Assembly: GCA_007125985.1 (NCBI GenBank)
Contig: SLCE01000005.1
Location: 1 to 64,000 of the forward strand
Source: Ectothiorhodospiraceae bacterium
GTDB lineage: Bacteria > Pseudomonadota > Gammaproteobacteria > Nitrococcales > Aquisalimonadaceae
Direction: 5' to 3'
DNA: 64,000 nt
Shown here one piece after another: positions 41,313-49,533 of this stretch (position 1 is the stretch's first letter; every line of letters starts with the position of its first letter). A program made the translations under genes and the position numbers. Below the pieces are notes generated by a model. The model had not been told where the DNA came from. It was given only the letters and a program-made list of their open reading frames with translations, and did no database searches.

Positions 41313-42278
41313 TCACTGGCGCGAGGCAGCCTGCCGATCCAACCACACCATCAGGCCCTGGGTGTTGAGCTGGACATCCAGGGCCAAAGCCTTCCGGATG
41401 GCGCGCTCCGGCCAATCCACGCCGTGCATGCGGAGTGCCCCGATAAACCAATCCTGCAGGTCCCCGGCGATACGCTGTGGGCGGGCATCACCTGCATCCG
41501 CATGGCGCCGCGCTATCTCCACATGCGCCTCCAGACCGGCATGCAGGTCGTCCGCCAGTCGCGGAATACCGGTGACCTCCCCGAAATGGGTCAGGTAGAT
41601 GGCGGCAGGGTCCAGTGCGCAGAGCCGGTCAATGGACCGGTGGGCTGCATCCGGGTCGAAATGCACCGGGGAGGTGGTGGGCATGATAAACGGCCCGCGC
41701 TCGGTGTCGAAGTCGCGATATGACACACCAAAGGTGTCCCCCGAGAACACCACATCGGCTGCCTCGTCCAACATGCAGTAATGGTGGTTCGCATGTCCGG
41801 GAGTATCCAGGAATTGCAGCATACGCTGTCCCAGTGGCAGGCGGTCGCCATCCCGCACCACATGCACGCGCTCCTCCGGCACCGGAATCAACTCGCCGTA
41901 ATGCCGGGCCATGGTCTCGGCGCCGTACACGGCCCGCGCCCCTTCGTACAGCGCGGAAGGGTCGATCATGTGGCGAGCCCCCCGGGGATGAACCACGAGA
42001 GTGGCATCCGGCAGCTGCCGCATCATCTCCCCGGCACCGCCGGCGTGATCCAGGTGCACATGGGTGACGCAGACGTACCGTACCTGGCTGCGGGCTAAGC
42101 CCTTCTGCGCCAGCGCCGACAGAATCACCGGCACCGAAAAGTTACTGCCCACATCCACCAGCGCCGCCTCGTTCCCATCCCGCAACAGATGGCACGCCGC
42201 CAGCATGCGGGTACCTGCGAAACGTGTGTCGATGGCGGTCACGCCGGAGGCATAGTCGATCATGGTCACATCAGACAT
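41313..42278 (-). CDS. MBL-fold metallo-hydrolase
   Basis: Cytosolic protein of 321 residues with the metallo-beta-lactamase zinc motif THVHLDHAGG (around 72-81), a second His in DTPGHANHH, the bridging Asp in FSGDTFG, and a C-terminal His in YLTHFGEV. The start ATG has AAGGA 9 nt ahead. The C-terminal extension of about 90 residues is helical. It is transcribed alone, convergent with the sugar dehydrogenase. Substrate unknown; lactonase, glyoxalase II-like and thioesterase roles are all possible. Confidence 0.88.
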   Translation of the reverse strand: MSDVTMIDYASGVTAIDTRFAGTRMLAACHLLRDGNEAALVDVGSNFSVPVILSALAQKGLARSQVRYVCVTHVHLDHAGGAGEMMRQLPDATLVVHPRGARHMIDPSALYEGARAVYGAETMARHYGELIPVPEERVHVVRDGDRLPLGQRMLQFLDTPGHANHHYCMLDEAADVVFSGDTFGVSYRDFDTERGPFIMPTTSPVHFDPDAAHRSIDRLCALDPAAIYLTHFGEVTGIPRLADDLHAGLEAHVEIARRHADAGDARPQRIAGDLQDWFIGALRMHGVDWPERAIRKALALDVQLNTQGLMVWLDRQAASRQ

Positions 42279-42432
42279 ACCTGAATCCTTGCTGATTGAT
42301 GTTACGCATAACGAATACGTGCATCGCTGGAAGTTTCAAGCGTACACGACATTGCATAGGTCATGCCTCGTCACGATTTCCGCCAGCCTGCTTGATGATA
42401 ACTGGATCACGGCGGCCGCCGCGGTTACTCTC

Positions 42433-42458
42433 AAGGGAAACACGGATCTGTTCCCAAG
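42433..42458 (+). repeat. Degenerate half-copy of the dispersed repeat
   Basis: AAGGGAAACACGGATCTGTT (continuing CCCAAG) resembles the repeat end with several changes. It lies 27 nt upstream of the FKBP gene. Confidence 0.5.
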
Positions 42459-42484
42459 AGCCCATTCCAAGAACAAGAGATTGA

Positions 42485-43171
42485 ATGACCATGACGTTCA
42501 CTAACGCCCTCTCCCTGCGCACGGCCGTGACGGGTCTGGCCTGCGCCGCCCTGATGCTGGCCGCCCCTGTCCAAGCCGCAGACCAGGACGAGCAACGGGC
42601 CCTCTACAGCATCGGTTACCTGTTTGCAGAGCAACTCGGCGAGTTGGAACTGGATGAACAGGAGGCCGAAGCGCTGCTCGAGGGTTTTCGGGCGCGCCTG
42701 ACCGGGGAAGCTCCCGATCATGACCCGCGGCAGGATATGGAGCTGATCAACCGCTTCATCACCGACCGCCAGGGCCAGGCCGCCGCCCGCATGCGGGACC
42801 GGGAACAAGCCTTTATCCAGGAATTCGTGGAATCCGGCGGGACGCTGACCGAATCGGGGCTCGCCTACACCATCATCAAGGAAGGCAGCGGCGACAAGCC
42901 GGCCGCCACGGACACGGTGGAAGTGCATTACGAAGGCCGGCTCACCACGGGTGAGGTTTTCGATTCCTCCCACGAGCGGGGGCAACCGGCCACGTTCCCG
43001 CTGAACCGGGTAATCGACGGCTGGACGGAAGGCCTGCAATTGATCGCTCCCGGCGGGAAAATCCGCCTGGTCATTCCTTCCGAGCTCGCCTATGGGGATC
43101 AGGGCTCTCCGCCCTCCATCCCGGGTGGCGCCACGCTGATCTTTGACATCGAACTGCTGGACGTCCACTAG
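42485..43171 (+). CDS. FKBP-type peptidyl-prolyl isomerase, periplasmic (FkpA/Mip-like)
   Basis: Exported foldase of 228 residues. A signal peptide (hydrophobic GLACAALMLAAPVQAA) is followed by the N-terminal helical dimerisation domain (LYSIGYLFAEQLGEL), and by the FKBP catalytic domain from about residue 125: VEVHYEGRLTTGEVFDSS, VIDGWTEGLQLI, RLVIPSELAYGDQG. Either of two close ATG codons (42485, 42491) could start it. The TAG stop is the first part of a repeat half-copy. Confidence 0.93.
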   Translation: MTMTFTNALSLRTAVTGLACAALMLAAPVQAADQDEQRALYSIGYLFAEQLGELELDEQEAEALLEGFRARLTGEAPDHDPRQDMELINRFITDRQGQAAARMRDREQAFIQEFVESGGTLTESGLAYTIIKEGSGDKPAATDTVEVHYEGRLTTGEVFDSSHERGQPATFPLNRVIDGWTEGLQLIAPGGKIRLVIPSELAYGDQGSPPSIPGGATLIFDIELLDVH

Positions 43172-43191
43172 GGAAGCGCTGAACCATTCCC
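43169..43191 (+). repeat. Half-copy of the dispersed repeat starting at the FKBP stop codon
   Basis: TAGGGAAGCGCTGAACCATT (continuing CCC) matches the family end with two changes. TAG is the FKBP stop codon. The region to 43250 then leads to the MFS ATG. Confidence 0.65.
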
Positions 43192-43250
43192 TTGGCCCCG
43201 GAGAGGGCATCGCCCTCCCCGGACGCGCCGCCAGCGGGGGATCCCGACTG

Positions 43251-44456
43251 ATGGTACTGAATGCGGCGGATCAGGGCGTCCGCCGGCCGCCTTTTCTGCT
43301 GTTGATCATTGTGCTGTGCGGCTTCGCGGGCACTTCCCTGTGGTTTGCCAGCAATGCGGTGATGGACGCCTTGCAGGCAGACCTCGGCCTGTCCAATGCG
43401 GATCTGGGGCACACCACTTCGGCAGTCCAGCTGGGTTTTATCAGCGGCACGCTGCTGTTCGCCTTTTTCGCCATTTCCGACCGCGTTTCGCCCCGGCTGC
43501 TGTTTCTGATCTGCGCCCTGGCCGGAGCTGTTGCCAATCTGGGCCTGGCCCTGTTGGCCCGGGACGCCGCCTCGGTCCTGTTGCTGCGGTTTCTCACCGG
43601 ATTATTTCTGGCGGGAATCTACCCCGTGGGGATGAAAATCGCGGCGGGCTGGTTTCAGCATGACCTGGGCAAGGCCATCGGATTTCTTGTGGGGTCGCTG
43701 ATGATCGGTACGGCGTTTCCGCACCTGTTACGAGGTCTGGGGCAGGATGTGCCCTGGGAGGTGGTGATCCTGTCCGTATCGGTGCTCGCCGCTCTGGGTG
43801 GTCTGTTGATGTACTTCGCCGTACCTGATGGCCCCCATCTCGCCCGCGGCGGGCGGTTTGACCCCAGGGCGCTGGGTGTGATTTTCGGTTCGCGTCGCTT
43901 CCGGGCATCCGCGTTCGGCTATTTCGGCCACATGTGGGAGTTGTATGCGTTCTGGGTTTTCGTGCCGGTGGTGCTCGCCGCCTATTTTGCGGGATCCCCC
44001 CTGAGCAACGGCGCCATCTCACTATGGTCATTCGCCATCATCGCCGCCGGCAGTATCGGCTGCATCGGGGGAGGCCTGCTGTCACTGCGCACGGGCAGTG
44101 CACCAGTGGCATTCTGGCAGCTGCTGGCCTCGGGTGTGTGCTGCGCCCTGTCGCCATTGCTGTTCCTGGCTCCTCCACCGGTATTCCTGGCCTTTCTGCT
44201 GTTCTGGGGCATTGTGGTGGCCGGGGATTCACCCCAGTTCTCCACACTCAACGCCCGCAATGCGCCCCCGCAACTGGTGGGCTCCGCGCTCACCATTGCC
44301 AACTGCATCGGCTTCACCATCAGCATCGTCAGCATTCAGCTGTTGAACGTGCTGGCAACAGGCCTGGACGCCCGTTACCTGTTCCTGCCCCTGGTGGTGG
44401 GCCCAATCGTTGGCCTAGCGGCCATGTTTACCCTGCTGCACCAGGAAACTGACTGA
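43251..44456 (+). CDS. MFS transporter (NNP/CynX-like major facilitator)
   Basis: Inner-membrane carrier of 401 residues from the ATG at 43251 (GGGGGAT about 11 nt ahead). Twelve transmembrane segments; the first bundle has CGFAGTSLWFASNAVM and LLRFLTGLFLAGIYPVGMKIAAGWF, typical of uncharacterised MFS proteins. A start upstream at 43143 would overlap the FKBP gene and the repeat and is rejected. It is convergent with the permease pair (17-nt gap). Substrate unknown. Confidence 0.85.
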   Translation: MVLNAADQGVRRPPFLLLIIVLCGFAGTSLWFASNAVMDALQADLGLSNADLGHTTSAVQLGFISGTLLFAFFAISDRVSPRLLFLICALAGAVANLGLALLARDAASVLLLRFLTGLFLAGIYPVGMKIAAGWFQHDLGKAIGFLVGSLMIGTAFPHLLRGLGQDVPWEVVILSVSVLAALGGLLMYFAVPDGPHLARGGRFDPRALGVIFGSRRFRASAFGYFGHMWELYAFWVFVPVVLAAYFAGSPLSNGAISLWSFAIIAAGSIGCIGGGLLSLRTGSAPVAFWQLLASGVCCALSPLLFLAPPPVFLAFLLFWGIVVAGDSPQFSTLNARNAPPQLVGSALTIANCIGFTISIVSIQLLNVLATGLDARYLFLPLVVGPIVGLAAMFTLLHQETD

Positions 44457-44473
44457 CTCAGACTGGGCTGAAT

Positions 44474-44971
44474 TCACCGCCCCACACTGAGAAACCAGGC
44501 AGCCAGGAGTCCCGCCAACGGTGCCAGAACCAGACTCACGGCGAGCCGGCGCCATACAAAAGCCCAGCCGATCATGGGTATCTCGAACGCCATCACCCGG
44601 TGCAGTGCAAGCACCGACCACGCTGTCAGCAGTGCGACCAGCTGCGGGGTTCCGACTCCCGCGCTGGCCAGCGCCATGGCCAGGGGAAACGTCACGATGG
44701 GTCCGCCGGGCAGCACCGCGCCCAGCAGCGACGCCAGCAGGATGCCCACGATACCGGAGGCGTCCCCGAGCAGCATGAGCATCCAGCGCTCGGGGATCAG
44801 TGCTGCGAGGAATCCCGCCGCCAGAAGGGCCACAGGCAGACGCACCAGCAACGGCCGCAGTTCCCGCCAACCCCCGGACAGCACCTCGCCATGGCGCACA
44901 TCCTCCCGCCGGGACGCGACATAGATCACCAGCACCGTCAGTACGGCAACAGAGACGTAGGCAAGCAGCAT
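44474..44971 (-). CDS. Half-size permease, second of a tandem pair (DUF318/YraQ-like)
   Basis: Membrane protein of 165 residues with about four or five transmembrane segments. The start ATG at 44971 shares one base with the stop of the upstream permease (TGATG), so they are translationally coupled. LPGGPIVTFPLAMALASAGV is the key block; the same pattern (GGPxxxFPL) recurs in the partner at 44971-45543. The pair looks like the two halves of a larger YraQ/ArsP-type permease. Such proteins have been linked to organoarsenical or metal export, but the substrate here is unknown. Confidence 0.75.
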   Translation of the reverse strand: MLLAYVSVAVLTVLVIYVASRREDVRHGEVLSGGWRELRPLLVRLPVALLAAGFLAALIPERWMLMLLGDASGIVGILLASLLGAVLPGGPIVTFPLAMALASAGVGTPQLVALLTAWSVLALHRVMAFEIPMIGWAFVWRRLAVSLVLAPLAGLLAAWFLSVGR

Positions 44972-45543
44972 CAGCGCCGATCCCGCCGGCGGAACAGCAG
45001 CAGCGTCAGATAGCCGGCAATAAAAGGCAGGGGCAGCGAGACCAGCAAACGCAGGAGCACAAACTCCACCCCGAAGAACGCGATTTCCCAGACGAATACA
45101 CGCTGCAGACCCAGGACGCCCCAGGCCGTTACGTAGGTCACGCACACGGCAAGGCTGGCACCTGCGTGATACAAGCCAACCACCAGTGGGAAGGCGGCAA
45201 AGGGCCCTCCCGGCGTCAGTGTTCCCGCCACCGTGGCCAGCAGCAGGCCTCGGAATCCGCTCTCGGTTCCCACCCAGCGACGGGCCAGCGCCGGCGTCAC
45301 CAGGCGCTGTACGTACGCCCCCATCAGCACAGCCATGACTACAATGGGCAGCACCAACAACAGGAGCAGCCCCGCATCACCCACGGCGGAGGCGAACCGG
45401 TCAGGCCCGTGCAGCACCCACAACGCGATGCCGGAAACCACGGCAACGATCACGAACAGGATGGTCATGCCGTCGATAAGCGGGATAGTGCGGCGCGGCT
45501 GATTCATCAACTTGACCATGTCATGAACTTCGCGCCGCATCAT
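44971..45543 (-). CDS. Half-size permease, first of a tandem pair (DUF318/YraQ-like)
   Basis: Membrane protein of 190 residues. The ATG at 45543 follows AAGGGG by 4 nt. A cytoplasmic N-terminus of about 25 residues leads into five hydrophobic segments. TLTPGGPFAAFPLVVGLYHA mirrors the block in the next gene, showing internal duplication at the operon level. It is divergent from a CopD-like gene 127 bp away. I infer a heterodimeric transporter. Confidence 0.75.
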   Translation of the reverse strand: MMRREVHDMVKLMNQPRRTIPLIDGMTILFVIVAVVSGIALWVLHGPDRFASAVGDAGLLLLLVLPIVVMAVLMGAYVQRLVTPALARRWVGTESGFRGLLLATVAGTLTPGGPFAAFPLVVGLYHAGASLAVCVTYVTAWGVLGLQRVFVWEIAFFGVEFVLLRLLVSLPLPFIAGYLTLLLFRRRDRR

Positions 45544-45670
45544 ACACCCCTTGCTGCCCGGCTGCAGGCCACCGCCGCTCTGGCAGCCCGGGCTTGCACC
45601 TGACCGGCATCGGGCGGATGCTGGGGCCACGAGAACCGGCCAGCAGGGCGGCCATGAAGGAGGAAGCGAC

Positions 45671-46123
45671 GTGGGCATCGCACTGGCATTGCACGTACTG
45701 GCATCCACCATTTGGGTGGGTGGGATGTTCTTCGCGTATATGGCCCTGCGACCAGTGGCGGCGGATTTGCTGGAACCACCGTTGCGTTTACGGCTGTGGT
45801 CCCGCGTGTTCCGGCGCTTCTTCCCGTGGGTCTGGTTGTCGGTGCTCCTGCTGCTGGCCTCGGGCTTCTGGATGCTGTTCGCCGTTTATAGGGGCATGGG
45901 CGGAGTCGGGGGCCACGTGCACCTCATGCTATTGTTGGGCCTGGTGATGAGCGCCATCTTCGCGTACATCTGGTTCTGGCCCTACACAGGCCTGCGTGCC
46001 GCGGTGGCCGCCGAAGACTGGCCCACCGGCGCGGCGCGACTCGCCACCATCCGCCGGTTGATCGCCACCAATCTGACCCTGGGGCTGCTGGTCATCGCCA
46101 TCGCCATCCTGGGGAAGTACTGA
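45671..46123 (+). CDS. CopD-like four-helix membrane protein
   Basis: Inner-membrane protein of 150 residues. The GTG start has AAGGAGG 8 nt ahead. Four transmembrane segments contain conserved His and Trp residues (LHVLASTIWVGGMFFAYMAL at the N-terminus, GHVHLMLLLG in the middle), the pattern of the CopD/heme-binding-like family. Members are annotated as copper resistance D-like proteins; function is not shown. It is transcribed away from the permease pair. Confidence 0.8.
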   Translation: MGIALALHVLASTIWVGGMFFAYMALRPVAADLLEPPLRLRLWSRVFRRFFPWVWLSVLLLLASGFWMLFAVYRGMGGVGGHVHLMLLLGLVMSAIFAYIWFWPYTGLRAAVAAEDWPTGAARLATIRRLIATNLTLGLLVIAIAILGKY

Positions 46124-46144
46124 TCAATTGCCATAAATGACTGA

Positions 46145-46156
46145 GGAAGCGCTTCC
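46145..46156. repeat. Palindrome made of two fused repeat ends
   Basis: GGAAGCGCTTCC is a perfect 12-bp palindrome equal to the outer 8 bp of the repeat end joined to its complement, followed by CTAA. It may be a vestige of an element that lost its interior. It lies between the CopD-like gene and the META lipoprotein stop. Confidence 0.4.
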
Positions 46157-46164
46157 CTAAGCGT

Positions 46165-46878
46165 TTATCGGCGGGTTGCTTGAATGGAGTGCCCCTGCCC
46201 GGCGTGGAGAATCAATACACCGGCCTCGTCGAAATCAAAACGCACGACATCTTGCAGCAGTTCAAGAAAACGTGACTCCTGTGCCATGACCTCGGGGGCA
46301 CAGGCCATCCGGGTAGAGGCAAGGCCTGATACCGTTAACCCCTCACCACTCAGGGCATAACTGCCCATATAGCTGTTGCAAGACGACCGCCCGCCAATAT
46401 GCCCGGACTCGGAAAACACGATGGTGGCGGTGCTGCCCTCCAGCGGCTTGCTGCCATCGATCTCCACCACCCCCCAGCTGTTACCCAGCAGGAGGCTCGC
46501 GGGCTCCCCGGCACAACCAGGCAACGGGGTCCCATCCAGCACCAACTCCGCCTCCATCGGATAAGGCATGCCGGTCATGCTGTCCCGGCACAGGGACTCA
46601 CGGACCCACAAGGCAACCGAGACCCCATCCCGTTGCCCCGAAAACCGCCAACCACCGTGGTCCGCCCGCGGATCCGGTGGTGGCATGCTGAGCCGGGTTG
46701 CACCGTAATCGGCTGTAAGTTCGAGCTTTTCCCTACCCAAATCCACCCGCCAGCCCGGCTCATTACCCACCGCCCGGAACTCCTCAGGTGGCGGATCTTC
46801 TGGGTTGACCGGCAAGGCGCACGCGCTCACCAGTAACGTCAGGGCAGCCGCCAAAATCCCGTAACGACCGCGCTTCAT
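46165..46878 (-). CDS. META-domain (HslJ-like) lipoprotein
   Basis: Predicted lipoprotein of 237 residues. The ATG at 46878 gives a signal peptide with lipobox LVSAC (Cys20). Residues about 35-110 form a COG3650-type domain (AVGNEPGWRVDLG), and the C-terminal half is a META/HslJ domain (WGVVEIDGSKPLEGSTATIV; SSCNSYMGSYAL). A longer reading from 46929 translates the adjacent repeat half-copy and is rejected. HslJ-type proteins affect heat and novobiocin tolerance in E. coli; the role here is unknown. Confidence 0.87.
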   Translation of the reverse strand: MKRGRYGILAAALTLLVSACALPVNPEDPPPEEFRAVGNEPGWRVDLGREKLELTADYGATRLSMPPPDPRADHGGWRFSGQRDGVSVALWVRESLCRDSMTGMPYPMEAELVLDGTPLPGCAGEPASLLLGNSWGVVEIDGSKPLEGSTATIVFSESGHIGGRSSCNSYMGSYALSGEGLTVSGLASTRMACAPEVMAQESRFLELLQDVVRFDFDEAGVLILHAGQGHSIQATRR

Positions 46879-46886
46879 CCAGGCTT

Positions 46887-46923
46887 CAAGAAAGCGCTGA
46901 TCCATTCGCATGGTGCTCTGCGG
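46887..46923. repeat. Half-copy of the dispersed repeat upstream of the META lipoprotein
   Basis: AAGAAAGCGCTGATCCATTC (continuing GCATGGTGCTCTGCGG) matches the end of the long elements, extending into GTGCTCTGCGG as in the right-hand end of copy 2. It fills most of the gap to the glycosidase stop. Confidence 0.65.
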
Positions 46924-46929
46924 AATCAT

Positions 46930-47685
46930 TTAGTACGCCTCGTCCAGTACCAGCAGCATAGGGCCCATGGGGCGCAGCGCGTCCAACCGGCCGGTTTCCG
47001 GTAGAAACAGGCTGGACATGCTCCCATCGAGAAACAGCGCATTGTCGCAGGCAAGCTCATCACGGAACAGGCGCGCGAAGGTGTGGAAGTTCACCGGCTG
47101 CTCGGTAATGGCAAGGACGACCGTGTGCGGATCCCGGACTCCGACCCCGTTACGACGCTTCAGGGACAGGCTTTCCGGTAACAGGCCGGGATGCAGTTCC
47201 CCGTCGATCACCAGCATCGGGCCGGATTGCGTCGCGTAATCCGGCGTTACCTCCTGTTGACGGAAAGCCTCGCTCTCGGTGACCGCCGCACGACCTTCCG
47301 TGAGATGGAACACGCCGTTCGGTTTCAGGTGGAAGTTGCCGGGGCCGTCCGTGGTGATAAGCCTCTGATACTCCTCCCCGTTCTCGATATACAGGCCGAT
47401 CGGGGCGAGGTTGGCGTTGAACATGCCAGCATTCATGCCAAGCCGAATGGTCTGACCATTCAGTTCCCTGGGCAGATTGCGGAAGCTGGCATACGGCCGC
47501 CCATCATCATCCTGCCAGACCAGCCGCATGTCATGCTGACGGAGATCCACGGTACAGACGGTAAACGGCGCGCCCTCGAACACCAGGCGTTCGCACAACT
47601 CCCCTGCAAAAGCCCTTGGCCCCACCATGAGCAAAAGCAGGGTAAAGAAAGCCAAAGTTCTCCTGCTCACCCTGCCGGGAAACAT
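46930..47685 (-). CDS. Phosphodiester glycosidase family (DUF2233, NAGPA-like), exported
   Basis: Exported protein of 251 residues from the ATG at 47685 (GGAAGG 6 nt ahead); an ATG two codons upstream is too close to that site. A hydrophobic signal segment (TLAFFTLLLLMVGPRAFAG) precedes the DUF2233/NAGPA domain: NAGMFNANLAPIGLYIENG, NGVFHL, QSGPMLVIDG, and DNALFLDGSMSSLF. These are the family blocks with conserved Asn, Gly and Asp. Members include the enzyme that uncovers mannose-6-phosphate; bacterial substrates are mostly unknown. Confidence 0.9.
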   Translation of the reverse strand: MFPGRVSRRTLAFFTLLLLMVGPRAFAGELCERLVFEGAPFTVCTVDLRQHDMRLVWQDDDGRPYASFRNLPRELNGQTIRLGMNAGMFNANLAPIGLYIENGEEYQRLITTDGPGNFHLKPNGVFHLTEGRAAVTESEAFRQQEVTPDYATQSGPMLVIDGELHPGLLPESLSLKRRNGVGVRDPHTVVLAITEQPVNFHTFARLFRDELACDNALFLDGSMSSLFLPETGRLDALRPMGPMLLVLDEAY

Positions 47686-47849
47686 ATCCATCCTTCCAAA
47701 AGCATCACCATGTCTCAGCGCCGATACGCGACCGGTCAGCCAGGCGCGCACGCGCAGGCACGGTGGTTGCCCAGGCCGGGGACTACAACACCTCATCCCA
47801 TGGAGGATGGTACGGCGCCGGGTCAGCGGTCAAGATATCCCTCATGCGA

Positions 47850-47882
47850 GGGAAACAGGGATCTATTCCCATGACGACCAGA
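47850..47882 (+). repeat. Degenerate half-copy of the dispersed repeat upstream of the SpeE-like gene
   Basis: AGGGAAACAGGGATCTATTC (continuing CCATGACGACCAG) keeps the ATCTATTCCCATG core. It ends just before the -35 box of the SpeE-like gene promoter. Confidence 0.6.
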
Positions 47883-47886
47883 GTGC

Positions 47887-47916
47887 TGAAAGCTGCGAAA
47901 GCCACGGGTTATACTC
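47887..47916 (+). promoter_or_regulatory. Candidate promoter of the SpeE-like gene
   Basis: CTGAAA (47887-47892), an 18-nt spacer and TATACT (47911-47916), 40 nt before the ATG at 47956. Confidence 0.45.
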
Positions 47917-47955
47917 TTGCGTCTTCCGGGTTGTCCACAGGGAGATGCAAAGCAA

Positions 47956-48654
47956 ATGAACACGGTTGGTCACCGGGTCACGCCCGAGTACATCAGCCGC
48001 GGACAGCAGATCATCACCACTGTCCGTTCGAAGTATCAGGATATCCTCGTTGCCCACGATCCGGAGTACGGCCATGTGCTGTATCTGGATGATGATCTCC
48101 AGGTTGCCGAGTCGGACGACGCCTACAACAAGGCCATGGTCGACCCCATTGCGGAGGCCGGCCTGCTGGATCATGTCCTGATTCTCGGCGGTGGCGACGG
48201 CGGCGTACTGCACCGGGCGCTGAACCGGGGTGCCGGTCGGGCGACCCTTGTGGATATCGATGGGGAAGTGATCAGCCTGTCGCGTCGCTATCTTCCACGT
48301 TTATGCCAGGATGCCTTCGATGACCCCAGGGCGCAGGTCATTGTCGGTGACGCCTTCACGTGGTTGGACGAAGGCCGGGAGGCCCCCTATTCCGCGATTA
48401 TCTATGATCTGACCATGGAGCCGGTACGCGCTGGTCAGACCCGGCTGGAATTCATCGATGAAATCATCCGCCGCATGCGCGATCGATTGAAGCCGGATGG
48501 CATGATCACCATGCAGTGCTGCAGCGGCCACGACCCCCAACTCGCCACGGAGATACGGGATGCCTTGGAGCGAACATTCCGCCAAGCCGAACAGCGTTCG
48601 GTGACCGTGCCATCCTATTGGGAACCGTGGCTGTTCGCCTCGGCCCAACTGTGA
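47956..48654 (+). CDS. Spermidine synthase-like (PABS-domain) methyltransferase-fold protein
   Basis: Protein of 232 residues, shorter than E. coli SpeE (288). The Rossmann SAM/dcSAM site ILGGGDGG (76-83) and VDIDGEV are intact. The amine-binding segment reads YDLTMEP: Asp151 is kept, but the second acidic residue of the usual D-x-x-D-P motif is Met154, with Glu155 next. The usual Tyr-His pair of the first half appears as Tyr57-Asn58. The fold is clearly aminopropyltransferase; the substrate may differ from putrescine. The ATG has GGGAGA about 10 nt upstream. No speD or other polyamine gene is nearby. Confidence 0.85.
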   Translation: MNTVGHRVTPEYISRGQQIITTVRSKYQDILVAHDPEYGHVLYLDDDLQVAESDDAYNKAMVDPIAEAGLLDHVLILGGGDGGVLHRALNRGAGRATLVDIDGEVISLSRRYLPRLCQDAFDDPRAQVIVGDAFTWLDEGREAPYSAIIYDLTMEPVRAGQTRLEFIDEIIRRMRDRLKPDGMITMQCCSGHDPQLATEIRDALERTFRQAEQRSVTVPSYWEPWLFASAQL

Positions 48655-48672
48655 GCGGGCCTGAGCCGCCGC

Positions 48673-49449
48673 TCAGGCCCGCCCCGGCTCGAACGCGGTA
48701 TCCAGAAGCAGACCCCAACGCCGGTCGTAGAAGGGATCCGGGGCGTCCGCCACCAGATAGCGGATATCCCGACCGTCATACTGCAGGAAACTGCATTCCT
48801 GCCAGCGCCCTTCCAACTGGCCCAGCACGAAGGCGGCCTCCCGTTCCGCCGGCCCGTAGCAACCCGGATCACAGTCCAGTACCAGCACAGGTGCGGCGGA
48901 TTTCTCGGAATACCGGGTCTCCAACAGCCACGCCTTGCGCACGCCGGGCAAGCCCGCAAACAGCGTGGTCAGCGCCGACACGGGCTCGGCTGGAAGCGGG
49001 TCCGGCGAGCCCAGATCCAGTTCCGGATCCCCCGTTTCCACTTCACCGGGCCGACGTGGCTCCCGCGGCAATTCACCGGTGAGCAGGTTGGTCACCTCGT
49101 CTGGGCTGAACGGCTGCCCGTCCTCGGAACGCGGGTTCAAGTACAGAGACATGTTCTTGGCCAGACCAAACAGTTCTCTTCCGGACAGACCCAGCACCTG
49201 TTCATCCGCATCAATGGACTCCCGCAGCACCTCCAATGAGGTGAAAAACGGGATCACCGCCTCACCATCCGGTGTTTCCCATTGCTGCAGGGCGACCCGC
49301 TGTTCTCCATGATCCCCGGAGGCGGGACCGGAGCCGATCACATAGACGCGGGATTCCAGCAACACCCGGTAAAACGCCGGACGATGCCCCGGGTCGCGCC
49401 GCGCCAGGCGCAGCAAGGTTTCCAGGCGGTTATGCTCATTCGGTGTCAT
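48673..49449 (-). CDS. SseB family protein
   Basis: Cytosolic protein of 258 residues with an N-terminal SseB domain (VIPFFTSLEVLRESIDADEQ; SLYLNPRSEDGQPFSPDEV) and the SseB_C domain (KAWLLETRYSEKSAAPVLVL). In E. coli SseB was named for an effect on serine sensitivity; its mechanism is unknown. The ATG has AAGGAGG ahead. It is 84 nt downstream of the uracil/xanthine permease on the same strand and may share its transcript. Confidence 0.85.
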   Translation of the reverse strand: MTPNEHNRLETLLRLARRDPGHRPAFYRVLLESRVYVIGSGPASGDHGEQRVALQQWETPDGEAVIPFFTSLEVLRESIDADEQVLGLSGRELFGLAKNMSLYLNPRSEDGQPFSPDEVTNLLTGELPREPRRPGEVETGDPELDLGSPDPLPAEPVSALTTLFAGLPGVRKAWLLETRYSEKSAAPVLVLDCDPGCYGPAEREAAFVLGQLEGRWQECSFLQYDGRDIRYLVADAPDPFYDRRWGLLLDTAFEPGRA

Positions 49450-49533
49450 GCCGCATCCTCCTTGCCGTCTCTCTCACAGTATGCAGCCGCAACAGTGTTG
49501 GAAACCAGCCCGGAAGCAATATTGCGGGCATCG

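Noticed and set aside
46879-46929. N-terminal extension of the META lipoprotein
   Set aside because: The extra 17 residues are a translation of the repeat half-copy, and the lipoprotein signal starts only at 46878.
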